Part shown: positions 52,586-60,829 of the stretch, one piece after another | How positions within the stretch are numbered: position 1 is the first letter of the stretch | Layout: each line of letters starts with the position of its first letter | Origin: Phycisphaerales bacterium | GTDB lineage: Bacteria; Planctomycetota; Phycisphaerae; Phycisphaerales; UBA1924 | Length of the DNA: 64,000 nt | Assembly (NCBI GenBank): GCA_029260515.1 | Contig: JAJDDC010000035.1 | Location: forward strand, 39,076 to 103,075 | Reading direction: 5' to 3' | Translations under genes and position numbers: made by a program | The notes under the pieces: generated by a model | The model's database searches: none | What the model saw: only the letters and a program-made list of their open reading frames with translations | What the model was told of the DNA's origin: nothing

Positions 52586-53350
52586 TCAGCCCGCCACGGG
52601 CACGACACGCTTCTGCATCACCGTGTCGCTCTCGATCTCGCCGTCACGCAGCCGCACGATCCGCTCGCACCGCTCGGCGATCGCGTCGTCGTGCGTCACC
52701 ATCATGATCGTCATGCCCTTGGCGTGCAGGTCGTCGAACAGCTTCAGGATCGCCTCGCCCGTCTTCGAATCGAGGTTGCCCGTCGGCTCGTCGGCCATCA
52801 GCACCACCGGCTCGGTCACCAGCGCCCGCGCGATCGCGGCCCGCTGCTGCTGCCCGCCCGACAGCTCCCGGGGCCTGTGCCCGATCCGGTCGTCCAGCTC
52901 CACGAGCCCGAGCTTCTCCGTCGCCCGGCGCAGCCGCTCCGCCTTGGGCACGTCCTGGTAGAACAGCGGCACCGCGACGTTGTCCTCCAGCGTCAGCTGC
53001 GGGATCAGGTTGAACGCCTGAAAGACAAACCCGATCTTGCGACCACGAAATGCACTCAGCTCCTCGTCGCCCAGCCGCTCGGCGGGCACGCCGTCGAGCA
53101 GGTACTCCCCGCCCGTCGGGCGGTCGAGGCACCCCAGGATATTCATCAGCGTGGACTTGCCCGAGCCCGAAGCGCCCATGATCGCGACGTACTGCCCCGC
53201 CGGGATCGTCAGATCTATCCCCCGCAACGCCTCCACCATCACCGAGCCGTCCGGCTTGTAGTACGTCTTGCGGACGCCCCGCAGCTCGGCCACCGCCCGG
53301 GGGCCAGGGGAAGAGGATGCCGGAGCAGTAGCCGTGGTGATCGCCGTCAT
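52586..53350 (-). CDS. ABC transporter ATP-binding protein (LolD/MacB type)
   Basis: 254 residues from an ATG 7 nt after TAGAGT. Walker A MGASGSGKSTLM, Q-loop FVFQAFNLIPQL, signature RELSGGQQQRAAIARAL, Walker B VLMADEPTGNLDS and the H-loop MMVTHD. The LIPQLTLEDNV stretch and overall pattern are of the LolD/MacB/FtsE branch that extracts lipoproteins or drives mechanotransmission. No permease gene is adjacent: the downstream neighbour is convergent and the upstream one divergent, so its partner is elsewhere. Confidence 0.93.
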   Translation of the reverse strand: MTAITTATAPASSSPGPRAVAELRGVRKTYYKPDGSVMVEALRGIDLTIPAGQYVAIMGASGSGKSTLMNILGCLDRPTGGEYLLDGVPAERLGDEELSAFRGRKIGFVFQAFNLIPQLTLEDNVAVPLFYQDVPKAERLRRATEKLGLVELDDRIGHRPRELSGGQQQRAAIARALVTEPVVLMADEPTGNLDSKTGEAILKLFDDLHAKGMTIMMVTHDDAIAERCERIVRLRDGEIESDTVMQKRVVPVAG

Positions 53351-53357
53351 CGAAAGA

Positions 53358-53363
53358 ACTCTA
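53358..53363 (-). promoter_or_regulatory. candidate -10 of the ABC ATPase gene (leaderless)
   Basis: TAGAGT on the minus strand, 7 nt before the ATG at 53350. Confidence 0.45.
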
Positions 53364-53453
53364 CCACCCAAACGCACGCCGGATGCTCGCGCCCCCCCGG
53401 GCCCCACAGGACGCCGCGCGCCCCGCGCGTGACAATCTGCAAAGATAGACCTG

Positions 53454-55115
53454 ATGGACACTTGGGACTCACTGTTCAGCATCCTTGTCCTGCTCACGGC
53501 CTCCCTGGTCCTTGGCGTCGTGTGCGAGCGCCTCCGCCAAAGCCCGATCCTGGGGTACCTCATCGCCGGCACGCTGCTGGGCCCGAACGCCCTGGCTGTG
53601 ATCTCCGATACCGCGGAGGTGAACGCGGTGGCCGAACTCGGCGTCGCGTTGCTCCTGTTCACCATCGGGCTCGAGTTCTCGTGGGGGCGGCTGCGGCGAC
53701 TCGGCCCCGCCGCGCTGTTCGGCGGGACCGCCCAGGTCGCGCTCACCACCACCGTCGGATTCGCCGCCTCGCTCGTGCTCGGCCTCGCGCCTGGAGCCGC
53801 CTTCGCCATCGGCGCCATCGTCGCGCTCAGCAGCACCGCCGTCGTCCTCCGACTCCTCGTCTCAAGGGCTCAGATCGAGAGCGTCCACGGCCGCCACGTC
53901 CTGGGCGTCCTGCTCGTGCAGGACATCGCCGTCGTCCCTCTCGTCCTCCTCGTGACCGCGTTCGGGTCCGAGGGCGGCCCCGCGAGTGTGCTCCTAGACA
54001 TCCTCAAGACACTGTTCTGGGCGGGCGTCCTCGCCGCGGGTTTCTTCGTCCTGTTCAACATCCTCGTCCCCCGTGTCCTGCACCTCCAATCGCTCCAACG
54101 CAACCGCGACCTGCCGATCCTGCTCGCCATCGTCACAGGCCTCGGCGCAGCCTGGGGATCGCACCAGCTCGGGCTCTCCCCCGCGCTGGGCGCCTTCGTC
54201 GCCGGCATGCTCCTCGCCGAGACACCCTTCTCGACGCAGATCCGTGCGGATGTCGCCTCGATACGCACCCTGCTCGTGACACTCTTCTTCAGCTCCATCG
54301 GCATGGTCGGCGACCCCGCCTGGCTCGTGCAGCACCTGCCGAGCGTGACCGCGTTGGTCGCGGCGATCATCGTTGGCAAGGCGTGCATCGTCTGGGGCGT
54401 GCTGCGCGCCTTCCGCCTGCCCCACGCCCACGCCCTCGCCGCAGGCCTCTGTCTCGGGCAGGTTGGTGAGTTCTCGTTCGTCCTCGCCGAGACGGCCCGT
54501 GGATCCCTGCTCGGTGACGACCTGTTCAAGCTCATCATTTCCGCGACCATCGCGACCCTCTTCCTCACGCCCTATCTCGTCGCGGCCGGGCCGCGCGTCT
54601 CCGACGCGTTCGTGAGCACTCTCGAGAGGGCCAAGCTCCTGCGGGTATCACAGCCCGCCCCGCCCGAGGGCGGCAGCGGCGCACACGCACGCTTGCTCAT
54701 CGTCGGCTTCGGGCCGACGGGGCAGGTCGTCGCCGAGAGCGCGCTGCGGATGGGCGAGAACGCGGTGATCATCGATCTCAACCCGTCGGTCATCGGCGCC
54801 GCCGGCCGCCTGGGCCTGCACGCGCAGCTCGGCGATGCCCGTCATGCCGATGTGCTCGAGCACGCGGGCGTGCGTTCTGTACAGATCGCGGTCGTCACGA
54901 TCCCCGACACCGACGCGTGCCGTGCCGTGACCGCCCACATCCGGGCGCTCGCGCCGAACGCCCATATCATCTCGAGGGCGCGATACCACCGCCACCTCGA
55001 CGAACTGCGCGATGTTGCGGACGAGGTCATCGACGAGGAGCGGAGTGTCGGGCTGCGGCTCGCGGCGCGCATGCGCCAGCGCATCCGGGCCGGCTCGGGC
55101 GAGGATCCCGCCTGA
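53454..55115 (+). CDS. KefB-type cation/proton antiporter with RCK (TrkA-N) domain
   Basis: 553 residues. CPA2 transporter domain with 12-13 helices (about 5-385): ERLRQSPILGYLIAGTLLGP, ELGVALLLFTIGLEFS, LVQDIAVVPLVLLVTA (the conserved Asp region) and GLCLGQVGEFSFVLAETA. The C-terminal RCK/TrkA-N domain (about 405-530) has the nucleotide-binding GFGPTGQVVAESALRMG and LGDARHADVLEHAGV. Exchanges K+ or Na+ for H+ under NAD(H) or other nucleotide control. Divergent from the ABC ATPase gene. Confidence 0.93.
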   Translation: MDTWDSLFSILVLLTASLVLGVVCERLRQSPILGYLIAGTLLGPNALAVISDTAEVNAVAELGVALLLFTIGLEFSWGRLRRLGPAALFGGTAQVALTTTVGFAASLVLGLAPGAAFAIGAIVALSSTAVVLRLLVSRAQIESVHGRHVLGVLLVQDIAVVPLVLLVTAFGSEGGPASVLLDILKTLFWAGVLAAGFFVLFNILVPRVLHLQSLQRNRDLPILLAIVTGLGAAWGSHQLGLSPALGAFVAGMLLAETPFSTQIRADVASIRTLLVTLFFSSIGMVGDPAWLVQHLPSVTALVAAIIVGKACIVWGVLRAFRLPHAHALAAGLCLGQVGEFSFVLAETARGSLLGDDLFKLIISATIATLFLTPYLVAAGPRVSDAFVSTLERAKLLRVSQPAPPEGGSGAHARLLIVGFGPTGQVVAESALRMGENAVIIDLNPSVIGAAGRLGLHAQLGDARHADVLEHAGVRSVQIAVVTIPDTDACRAVTAHIRALAPNAHIISRARYHRHLDELRDVADEVIDEERSVGLRLAARMRQRIRAGSGEDPA

Positions 55116-55119
55116 ACCG

Positions 55120-55135
55120 GACGCCCGCAGGCGTC
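55120..55135. terminator. hairpin between convergent genes
   Basis: GACGCC, loop CGCA, GGCGTC: a perfect 6-bp stem in the 22-bp gap between the antiporter and STAS genes. No T run on either side, so terminator function is uncertain. Confidence 0.35.
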
Positions 55136-55137
55136 GC

Positions 55138-55491
55138 TCAGGCGTCCATACCCGCCGCGTCGTCGAGTTGGAGCCCCGCCAGCGCCGTCATCGTGTCGGG
55201 CGCGAACCGGAACACCTTGTCCAGACCCGTCACCAGCATCACCGACCACACCTCGTCGGCGATCCCGCACACCCGCATCTGACGCCCGGCCTCGTCGAGC
55301 ATCTTGCGGATACGCAGCAGCTGGGCGATGTTCGAGCTGTTCACGTAGCTCACGCCGCGGAAATCAAGCACCGCGTGCGGCGACTCCTCGGCGTCCTTGA
55401 TCTGGTCGATCACCAACGCCAGCTCCTCGGAGAGCGCCGGCTCGTCGGACAGGTTCGCCAGCATGATGTTGTCCGACCACTCGATCGCCAT
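55138..55491 (-). CDS. STAS-domain anti-anti-sigma-like protein
   Basis: 117 residues, one STAS domain. The strand-loop-helix AVLDFRGVSYVNSSNIAQLLRIRKML includes the serine(s) (NSSN) at the position phosphorylated in SpoIIAA/RsbV. VCGIADEVWSVMLVTGLDKVF completes the fold. It would bind an anti-sigma kinase when unphosphorylated, and the PP2C phosphatase at 51291 is a natural counterpart. No RsbW-type kinase is in the window. GGAG precedes the ATG; TAGACT lies about 47 bp upstream (55544-55539). Confidence 0.9.
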   Translation of the reverse strand: MAIEWSDNIMLANLSDEPALSEELALVIDQIKDAEESPHAVLDFRGVSYVNSSNIAQLLRIRKMLDEAGRQMRVCGIADEVWSVMLVTGLDKVFRFAPDTMTALAGLQLDDAAGMDA

Positions 55492-55538
55492 CGCTCGTCT
55501 CCGCGGATGATTCCCGCCCCGCGCCCGCCGCGCAACCC

Positions 55539-55544
55539 AGTCTA
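55539..55544 (-). promoter_or_regulatory. candidate -10 of the STAS gene
   Basis: TAGACT on the minus strand, 47 bp before the ATG; the leader of about 40 nt includes GGAG. The hexamer lies 24 bp before the gyrA stop codon on the same strand's upstream side. Confidence 0.4.
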
Positions 55545-55567
55545 CGCGCCGACCGCCCCGGGCGCCC

Positions 55568-58333
55568 TCAGCCCTCGCCCCCGGACGCCCCGCCCGCGTC
55601 GGCAGTGCCGCCTGTATCGGTCGCGCCGGCCTCCTGGCCCTCGACCGCCTCCTCCTCCGCGACCCGGGCCGCGGCGATCACCGCGTCACCGTCACGGAGC
55701 CCCACCACGCGCACGCCCTGCGTCCCCCGCCCGTACCGCGAGATCGACCCGGCCGGCATCCGCACGAGCTGGCCCCCGCGGCTCACGACCACCACGTCGT
55801 CCGTCTCCACCACGCCGATCGCCGCCACCGTCGGCCCGTTCCGCTTGGTCTGCTTGATGTCCGTCCGACCCTTGCCGCCACGCGATTGCGACCGCATGGG
55901 CCCGGACTCGGGCGCAACCCGGTACTCGTCCACGAGCGTCCGCTTGCCGTACCCGTTCTCCGTGATCGTCAGCAGGCACAAGCCCCGCTCGATCGCACGC
56001 GGGTCGGTCTCGAACTCCGTGTAGTTTTCTCCCTCGCCCACCATCGGCACCTGCACCACGCCCACGACCTCGTTGGACCCGCGCAGGTCGATCCCCTTCA
56101 CACCCGCGGCCCCGCGACCCATCAGACGCACGTCCCGCTCGTTGAACCGGATCGCCATCCCCTCGGCCGTCACAAGCAGCAGGTCGTCGGACCCCGCCGT
56201 CAGCACGCTGGTGAGCAGCCCGTCGCCCTCCTTGAGGCCCACCGCGATCAGCCCGCTCTTGCGGACGTTGCGGTACTCCTTGAGCGCTGTCCGCTTCACG
56301 ATGCCGTGACGCGAGACGAAGGTCAGGAAGTGGCTGCCCGACTCGAAGTTCTTGATCGCCAGGAACGCGCACGTCCGCTCGCCCGGCTTGAGGTCGATGG
56401 AGTTGACGATCGCGCGGCCCTTGGCCGTCCGGCTCATCTCGGGCAGCTCGTACACCTTGATCTTGAACACACGCCCGGTGTCCGTGAAGCACAGCAGGTC
56501 GTCGTGCGTCGAGGCGACGAACAGATGCTCGACGAAGTCCTCGTCCTTGCTCGCCGACGCCTTGATGCCCTTGCCGCCCCGCGCCTGGGCCTGGTACGTC
56601 GCCAGGGGCACCCGCTTGGCGTAGCCCTGGTGCGAGATGGTGACCGCCATGTCCTCCTCGCGGATCAGCGCCGCGATGTCGATGTCGCCCGCCGCCTCCT
56701 CGATCCGCGTCAGCCGGTCCGAGCCGAACCTCGCCCGCATCTCGGCGCAGTCGGCGACGATGATCTCGCGGACACGCCGGTCGCTGGCCAGGATCGATTC
56801 GTAGTCCTCGATCTGCGCGACGATCTCCGTGTACTCCTTCACCAGCCGCTCGATCTCGAGGCCCACGAGCTGGATGAGCCGCATCGCCCCGATCGTCTCG
56901 GCCTGGATCCGCGTCAGCAGGCTCCCCCCCGCCGCCTCCGCCTCGCGGACCCGGTCCATCAGCCGCGCCGGGATCGACGCCGCCGCCGGGTGGTCCGAGG
57001 GGATCCGGAACCGCTTGGCCATCAGCTTCTGGATGGCCTCCTCGCGCGTCTGGCTCGACTTGATCAACTCGATGACCTCGTCGATGTCGCAGACCGCGTA
57101 GATCATGCCCTCGAGCACGTGCGCCTTCTTGCGCGCCTCACGCAGCAGGTACGCCGTCCGCCGACGGATCACCTCGACCCGGTGGGCGATGTAGCAGTCG
57201 ATCAGCTCCTTGAGCCCGAGCGTCCGCGGCTGCCTGTTCACCAAGGCGATGTTGATGATGCTGAACGTCTGCTGCAACGGCGTGTGCTGGTAGAGCTGGT
57301 TCTCGACCACCGCCGCGTCCGCGCCCTTCTTGAGTTCCAGCACGATCCGCGTCCGGGCCGATCGCCCCGACTCGTTGCGCACGTCGGAGATGTCCTTGAG
57401 CCGCTCGTCCTTGACCGCGTCCACGATCTTCTCGACCAGCGTGTTCTGCACCAGCGAGTACGGGATCTCGTCGATCACCAGCTGCTCGCGGTTGTTCCCG
57501 TGCGCCTCGACGTGGCACTCGCCCCGGACCGTCACCTTCCCCCGCCCGCCCGTGTACGCCTCGACAATGCCGCTGCGCCCGCAGATGATCCCGCCCGTCG
57601 GGAAATCCGGGCCCTTGACGCCGAGCCGGACGACCTCGCCCTCCTCGTCCAACTCGTCGGTCATCAGCTCGCCCAGCTCGATCGCCGGGTTCTCGACAAC
57701 GCGCACGATCGCGTCCAGGATCTCGCTCGGGTTGTGCGGCGGGATGCTCGTCGCCATGCCGACCGCGATCCCCATCCCGCCGTTGATCAGCAGGTTCGGG
57801 AACTTGCCCGGCAGCACCATCGGCTCAGTCAGCCGGTCGTCGTAGTTCGCCTGGAAATCGACCGAGCCGAGCTTGAGGTCCGCCATCAGCTCGACCGCCC
57901 CGTGGTGCATCCGCGCCTCGGTGTACCGCATCGCCGCCGGCGGATCACCGTCGATCGACCCGAAGTTGCCCTGCGGATCGACCAGCGGCACACGCATCTT
58001 CCACTGCTGGGCCATGCCCACCAGCGTCGGGTAGATCACACCCTCGCCGTGCGGGTGGTAGTTGCCGGACGTGTCGCCGCAGATCTTCGCGCACTTGAGG
58101 TGCTTCTTGCCCGGGCGGAGGTTCAGGTCATTCATCGCGACGAGGATCCGCCGCTGACTGGGCTTGAGCCCGTCGCGGACGTCGGGCAGGGCCCGGTCCA
58201 TGATCGTGCTCATCGCGTACGTCAGGTACGAGTCCTGCAGCTCGCGCTCGATGTCGAGCTCGACGATCCGCCCGGCCTCGCCCAAAGACTCGCCCGCGTC
58301 CTGCCCGTTCCCGTTCAACGCCTCATCGCCCAT
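55568..58333 (-). CDS. gyrA: DNA gyrase subunit A
   Basis: 921 residues. Introduces negative supercoils with GyrB. Breakage-reunion domain: YAMSTIMDRALPDVRDGLKP, catalytic Tyr137 in AAMRYTEARM, GNFGSIDGD. The C-terminal beta-pinwheel carries the GyrA box as QARGGKG (about residue 580), which marks gyrase rather than topoisomerase IV. The quinolone region reads HPHGEGVIYPTLVGMAQQW: E. coli Ser83 and Asp87 correspond to Gly98 and Pro102. The C-terminus ends in a Gly/Ala/Glu-rich tail of about 30 residues. gyrB is not in the window. Confidence 0.96.
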   Translation of the reverse strand: MGDEALNGNGQDAGESLGEAGRIVELDIERELQDSYLTYAMSTIMDRALPDVRDGLKPSQRRILVAMNDLNLRPGKKHLKCAKICGDTSGNYHPHGEGVIYPTLVGMAQQWKMRVPLVDPQGNFGSIDGDPPAAMRYTEARMHHGAVELMADLKLGSVDFQANYDDRLTEPMVLPGKFPNLLINGGMGIAVGMATSIPPHNPSEILDAIVRVVENPAIELGELMTDELDEEGEVVRLGVKGPDFPTGGIICGRSGIVEAYTGGRGKVTVRGECHVEAHGNNREQLVIDEIPYSLVQNTLVEKIVDAVKDERLKDISDVRNESGRSARTRIVLELKKGADAAVVENQLYQHTPLQQTFSIINIALVNRQPRTLGLKELIDCYIAHRVEVIRRRTAYLLREARKKAHVLEGMIYAVCDIDEVIELIKSSQTREEAIQKLMAKRFRIPSDHPAAASIPARLMDRVREAEAAGGSLLTRIQAETIGAMRLIQLVGLEIERLVKEYTEIVAQIEDYESILASDRRVREIIVADCAEMRARFGSDRLTRIEEAAGDIDIAALIREEDMAVTISHQGYAKRVPLATYQAQARGGKGIKASASKDEDFVEHLFVASTHDDLLCFTDTGRVFKIKVYELPEMSRTAKGRAIVNSIDLKPGERTCAFLAIKNFESGSHFLTFVSRHGIVKRTALKEYRNVRKSGLIAVGLKEGDGLLTSVLTAGSDDLLLVTAEGMAIRFNERDVRLMGRGAAGVKGIDLRGSNEVVGVVQVPMVGEGENYTEFETDPRAIERGLCLLTITENGYGKRTLVDEYRVAPESGPMRSQSRGGKGRTDIKQTKRNGPTVAAIGVVETDDVVVVSRGGQLVRMPAGSISRYGRGTQGVRVVGLRDGDAVIAAARVAEEEAVEGQEAGATDTGGTADAGGASGGEG

Positions 58334-58404
58334 ACACGCACGCTCCCACCGCCGATCCCCGGCCCCCCGATCAGGGCGGCCACAGGGCGATCCAGGCGTC
58401 GGGG

Positions 58405-58410
58405 ATTCTA
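58405..58410 (-). promoter_or_regulatory. candidate -10 of gyrA
   Basis: TAGAAT on the minus strand, 71 bp before the gyrA ATG. No -35 match; the -35 zone is occupied by a 24-bp alternating purine-pyrimidine tract at 58425-58448. Confidence 0.45.
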
Positions 58411-58424
58411 GCGCGCCAGACTGC

Positions 58425-58448
58425 TATACGCGCGCACGCGCGCGCACG
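58425..58448. repeat. 24-bp alternating pyrimidine-purine tract upstream of gyrA
   Basis: Uninterrupted Py-Pu alternation made mostly of CG and CA/TA steps, beginning TATACGCGCG. Such sequence readily forms Z-DNA under negative supercoiling. It lies about 15-38 bp upstream of the candidate gyrA -10. Confidence 0.6.
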
Positions 58449-58503
58449 AAAACTGCGGATTCTCACACGCTCTCTCGCCCATTACCTCTTGTAGATTCAG
58501 GGC

Positions 58504-60501
58504 TTATGGCCCGGTCGCCGTGCGGCGCCCCAGCTCGTCCATGCTCCGAAGCGTCTCGCACACCGTCAGCAGCGTCAGCGAGCACGCGTCCGTGCCCATC
58601 CGCTGGTCCCACGGCGCCTGACGGACCCCCCACATCGCCCGCCCCGGGCGTGCATACCTGTGCCCCGACGCCTCCCCCGCCGCCAGCTGCCGCAGGAACC
58701 GCACCGAGTCCAGCAGACGCAACATCTCACCGGGCGCCTCGCCCCCACGCGCCCAGCCGGGCGTCAGACGCGCCTGGCCCAGCATCGTCGCGATCAACGC
58801 CAGCGGGCGGGCGCTGTGCCACGTCGGCAGGGGCGTGCGTCCCCGGGTGAAGACAATCCCGCCGATCAGGTCCTGATCGTCGGCCCCGACATCGGCGTGC
58901 GTGAGCTGGTGCTCCCAGACAGTCGCCCGCATCCCGCGGAGCAGGTCCGAAGCCGCCACAGCACGCCCCTGCGCGTGCGACAGCTCGATGTCCGCCCAGC
59001 CGAGCCACGGCATCTGCCCGACAAGCATGTTCGAGGGCGTGTCGCGGTATGCCGCCCCCACCGCCGCCCGGGCCAGTGCGCCGTCGCCGTGCGTGAACAC
59101 CGTGTGTGCGCGCACCACGCCGTACGCCACGAGCCCCCGCGCCCCGTCCCCGACATCGTCGGCGAAACCGTCATCGCTTGTGAACGCGCGGTCGAGCCGG
59201 CGCAGAGTTCTGTCCCGCAGCGCGCTTAGTTCCGGATCCACCGCGACCGCCTGGGCGCCCAGCTCGCCCAACGCCACGACGCACGCGGCCGCGGACGCAG
59301 CCCCGTCCCACGCCGTCGGCGGAGGCGGCGAGACCTGCTCGCCCGATCCGGGATCCAGGGGCGCCAGACGCTCGGCGTCCTCCACCACCGCCAGGTCCGC
59401 CAGCACGCCCCGGGCCGCGCGGCGCGCCCGCACGCCCACGGCCGGGTCCACCCCCGGCGTGCGCGCCACGCGCGCCAGCGCCAGCGCCGCGACCGCCTGG
59501 GCGGTCGGTGCCTCGACCATCGCCTCGTGACGCCCGGCGATCGGGTCGAACATCCCCAGCAGCCCGAACCGCTCGACGCCGGGCCAGCGTCGGGCCTCAA
59601 GATGCCCCGCCAAACCCTCGGCAAACACCGCCAACCCCCGGGTCGTCAGCTCGCCGACGTCCACCACACGCCCGCCCCGGTGCACGAACACCGCAGCCGC
59701 CCCGGGCCCGGGCTCGGCGACGTGCGACACGCGGAAGCGGTACAGCGTCATCCCCTTGCCCACAAGTGTCTGTGCCGGCGCCAGCGCGTCCTCGACGTCC
59801 CCCGTCATCTCCGCGGCGATCGCCCCGATCGCCCGGCCCGCGTCTGTGTTGCGACGCAGGATCGTCCCCGGGAACGCCGCGCGCAGCGTCTGACCCCGGC
59901 GGACCGCGACGCCGTCGAGGCCCGGCGCGAGCGTCATCGCCGGGCTGATCAGCTCCGCGTCGCTCAGGGGCACCGGCGCGCCCGCCAGCTCGATACTGAT
60001 CGTCACGACCGGGCGGTCGATGTCCGCCGCAGACGGCGCGTGGCGCATGGCCTCGGTGATCGCCTCTCGCGCCGCGGCCCATACCGCCCGCCCCGGCGCG
60101 TCGCCCGGCGCGCTCATCGCCTGGCCCCTCCCGACCACACGCCCCCCGCGCATCAGCACCACCGACGCCCCGCCCGACCTCGGCAGCCCGCCCTCGGGAG
60201 CCGCCCCGGGCGCCTCCCCGGCGTCCACCCAGCCGCGAACCACGCTGTACGCGTCCATCGTCTCGCGTGGGCTCGGCGGCGCGACACTGTTCTCGGACAC
60301 CGGCTCGGCCTCGAGCTGGAGCCGCTGCGAGAACGCCGGCGTCGCCGCCGCACCCGCGAGCACGAGCCCCAGCGCCACCACGCCAACGATCCGTGTTGCC
60401 AGAACGCAACGCCCCCCGTCGCGTCCCGCGACGCCGCCCGCCCAGCCCGACCCACGGGGCCGTCCGAGAACGGGAATTCTCGCCCTTCCCCGGGTCAACA
60501 C
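58504..60501 (-). CDS. large exported protein, AMMECR1-like N-terminal region (tentative)
   Basis: About 665 residues; the start is uncertain (GTG at 60501 used; no good ribosome-binding site, and the signal peptide VLATRIVGVVALGLVLAGAAATPAFSQ begins about 31 residues later). Residues about 85-270 loosely resemble AMMECR1-like domains (VVTISIELAGAPVPLSD, GLDGVAVRRGQTLRAAFPGTIL). The middle and C-terminal parts are Ala-rich and helical with repeated ALALARVA/AAACVVALGELG character, compatible with an alpha/alpha barrel. No catalytic motif recognised. Probably periplasmic. Confidence 0.65.
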   Translation of the reverse strand: MLTRGRARIPVLGRPRGSGWAGGVAGRDGGRCVLATRIVGVVALGLVLAGAAATPAFSQRLQLEAEPVSENSVAPPSPRETMDAYSVVRGWVDAGEAPGAAPEGGLPRSGGASVVLMRGGRVVGRGQAMSAPGDAPGRAVWAAAREAITEAMRHAPSAADIDRPVVTISIELAGAPVPLSDAELISPAMTLAPGLDGVAVRRGQTLRAAFPGTILRRNTDAGRAIGAIAAEMTGDVEDALAPAQTLVGKGMTLYRFRVSHVAEPGPGAAAVFVHRGGRVVDVGELTTRGLAVFAEGLAGHLEARRWPGVERFGLLGMFDPIAGRHEAMVEAPTAQAVAALALARVARTPGVDPAVGVRARRAARGVLADLAVVEDAERLAPLDPGSGEQVSPPPPTAWDGAASAAACVVALGELGAQAVAVDPELSALRDRTLRRLDRAFTSDDGFADDVGDGARGLVAYGVVRAHTVFTHGDGALARAAVGAAYRDTPSNMLVGQMPWLGWADIELSHAQGRAVAASDLLRGMRATVWEHQLTHADVGADDQDLIGGIVFTRGRTPLPTWHSARPLALIATMLGQARLTPGWARGGEAPGEMLRLLDSVRFLRQLAAGEASGHRYARPGRAMWGVRQAPWDQRMGTDACSLTLLTVCETLRSMDELGRRTATGP

Positions 60502-60512
60502 TGGCGTTGTTC

Positions 60513-60541
60513 TTGGCGCCCGCACGGACCGGCGCCATGAT
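60513..60541 (+). promoter_or_regulatory. weak promoter candidate for the 26-codon ORF
   Basis: TTGGCG (60513-60518), 17-bp spacer, CATGAT (60536-60541): four of six matches to each consensus. Would give a leader of about 33 nt containing an AGAGAGAGAGA tract. Confidence 0.3.
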
Positions 60542-60580
60542 TGAGCGTCCGCGACACACATCCAAAGAGAGAGAGATCCC

Positions 60581-60661
60581 ATGGGCAACCTGTTCAAGCT
60601 CACCCCCACACGCAAACGCGTCGCGATGCTCGCCCTGCTCAGCTTCATCGCCCTCTGCTAG
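60581..60661 (+). CDS. 26-residue hydrophobic microprotein (putative)
   Basis: ATG to TAG, 26 residues: a short polar/basic head (MGNLFKLTPTRKR) followed by a hydrophobic stretch (VAMLALLSFIALC) ending in Cys. The purine tract AGAGAGAGAGA ends 5 nt before the ATG and could serve as the ribosome-binding site. It is the only plus-strand candidate gene between 55.1 and 63.0 kb, in a 328-bp gap between two minus-strand genes. It looks like a single-span membrane peptide or a leader peptide. The -1 residue before Cys is Leu, so it is not a standard lipobox. Could be a chance ORF. Confidence 0.4.
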   Translation: MGNLFKLTPTRKRVAMLALLSFIALC

Positions 60662-60757
60662 GCCCCGCGGCACGCGCGTCCGCCGCGTCTCGTTCCCACC
60701 CCACGGGATCGTACGCGGCGCGTCCACCCACCGATCTGCCCTCCCATTGCTGCAATG

Positions 60758-60789
60758 AAAAACCGCCCCGGGCATGCCCCGGGGCGGTT
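60758..60789 (-). terminator. intrinsic terminator of rpsA
   Basis: 12-bp perfect stem (60761-60772 with 60778-60789), 5-nt loop CATGC, followed on the minus strand by five T residues. It lies 41 bp after the rpsA stop and is the strongest hairpin in the window. On the plus strand the downstream T run is weak. Confidence 0.85.
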
Positions 60790-60829
60790 GTGATTCTCGA
60801 CCAGGCCGTTGTGACCAGGAGCGTTCCGG

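Noticed and set aside
55886..58411. 841-codon plus-strand open frame opposite gyrA
   Set aside because: Gyrase A on the minus strand is unmistakable. The plus frame is an Arg/Leu/Val/Asp shadow and also runs through the gyrA promoter region.
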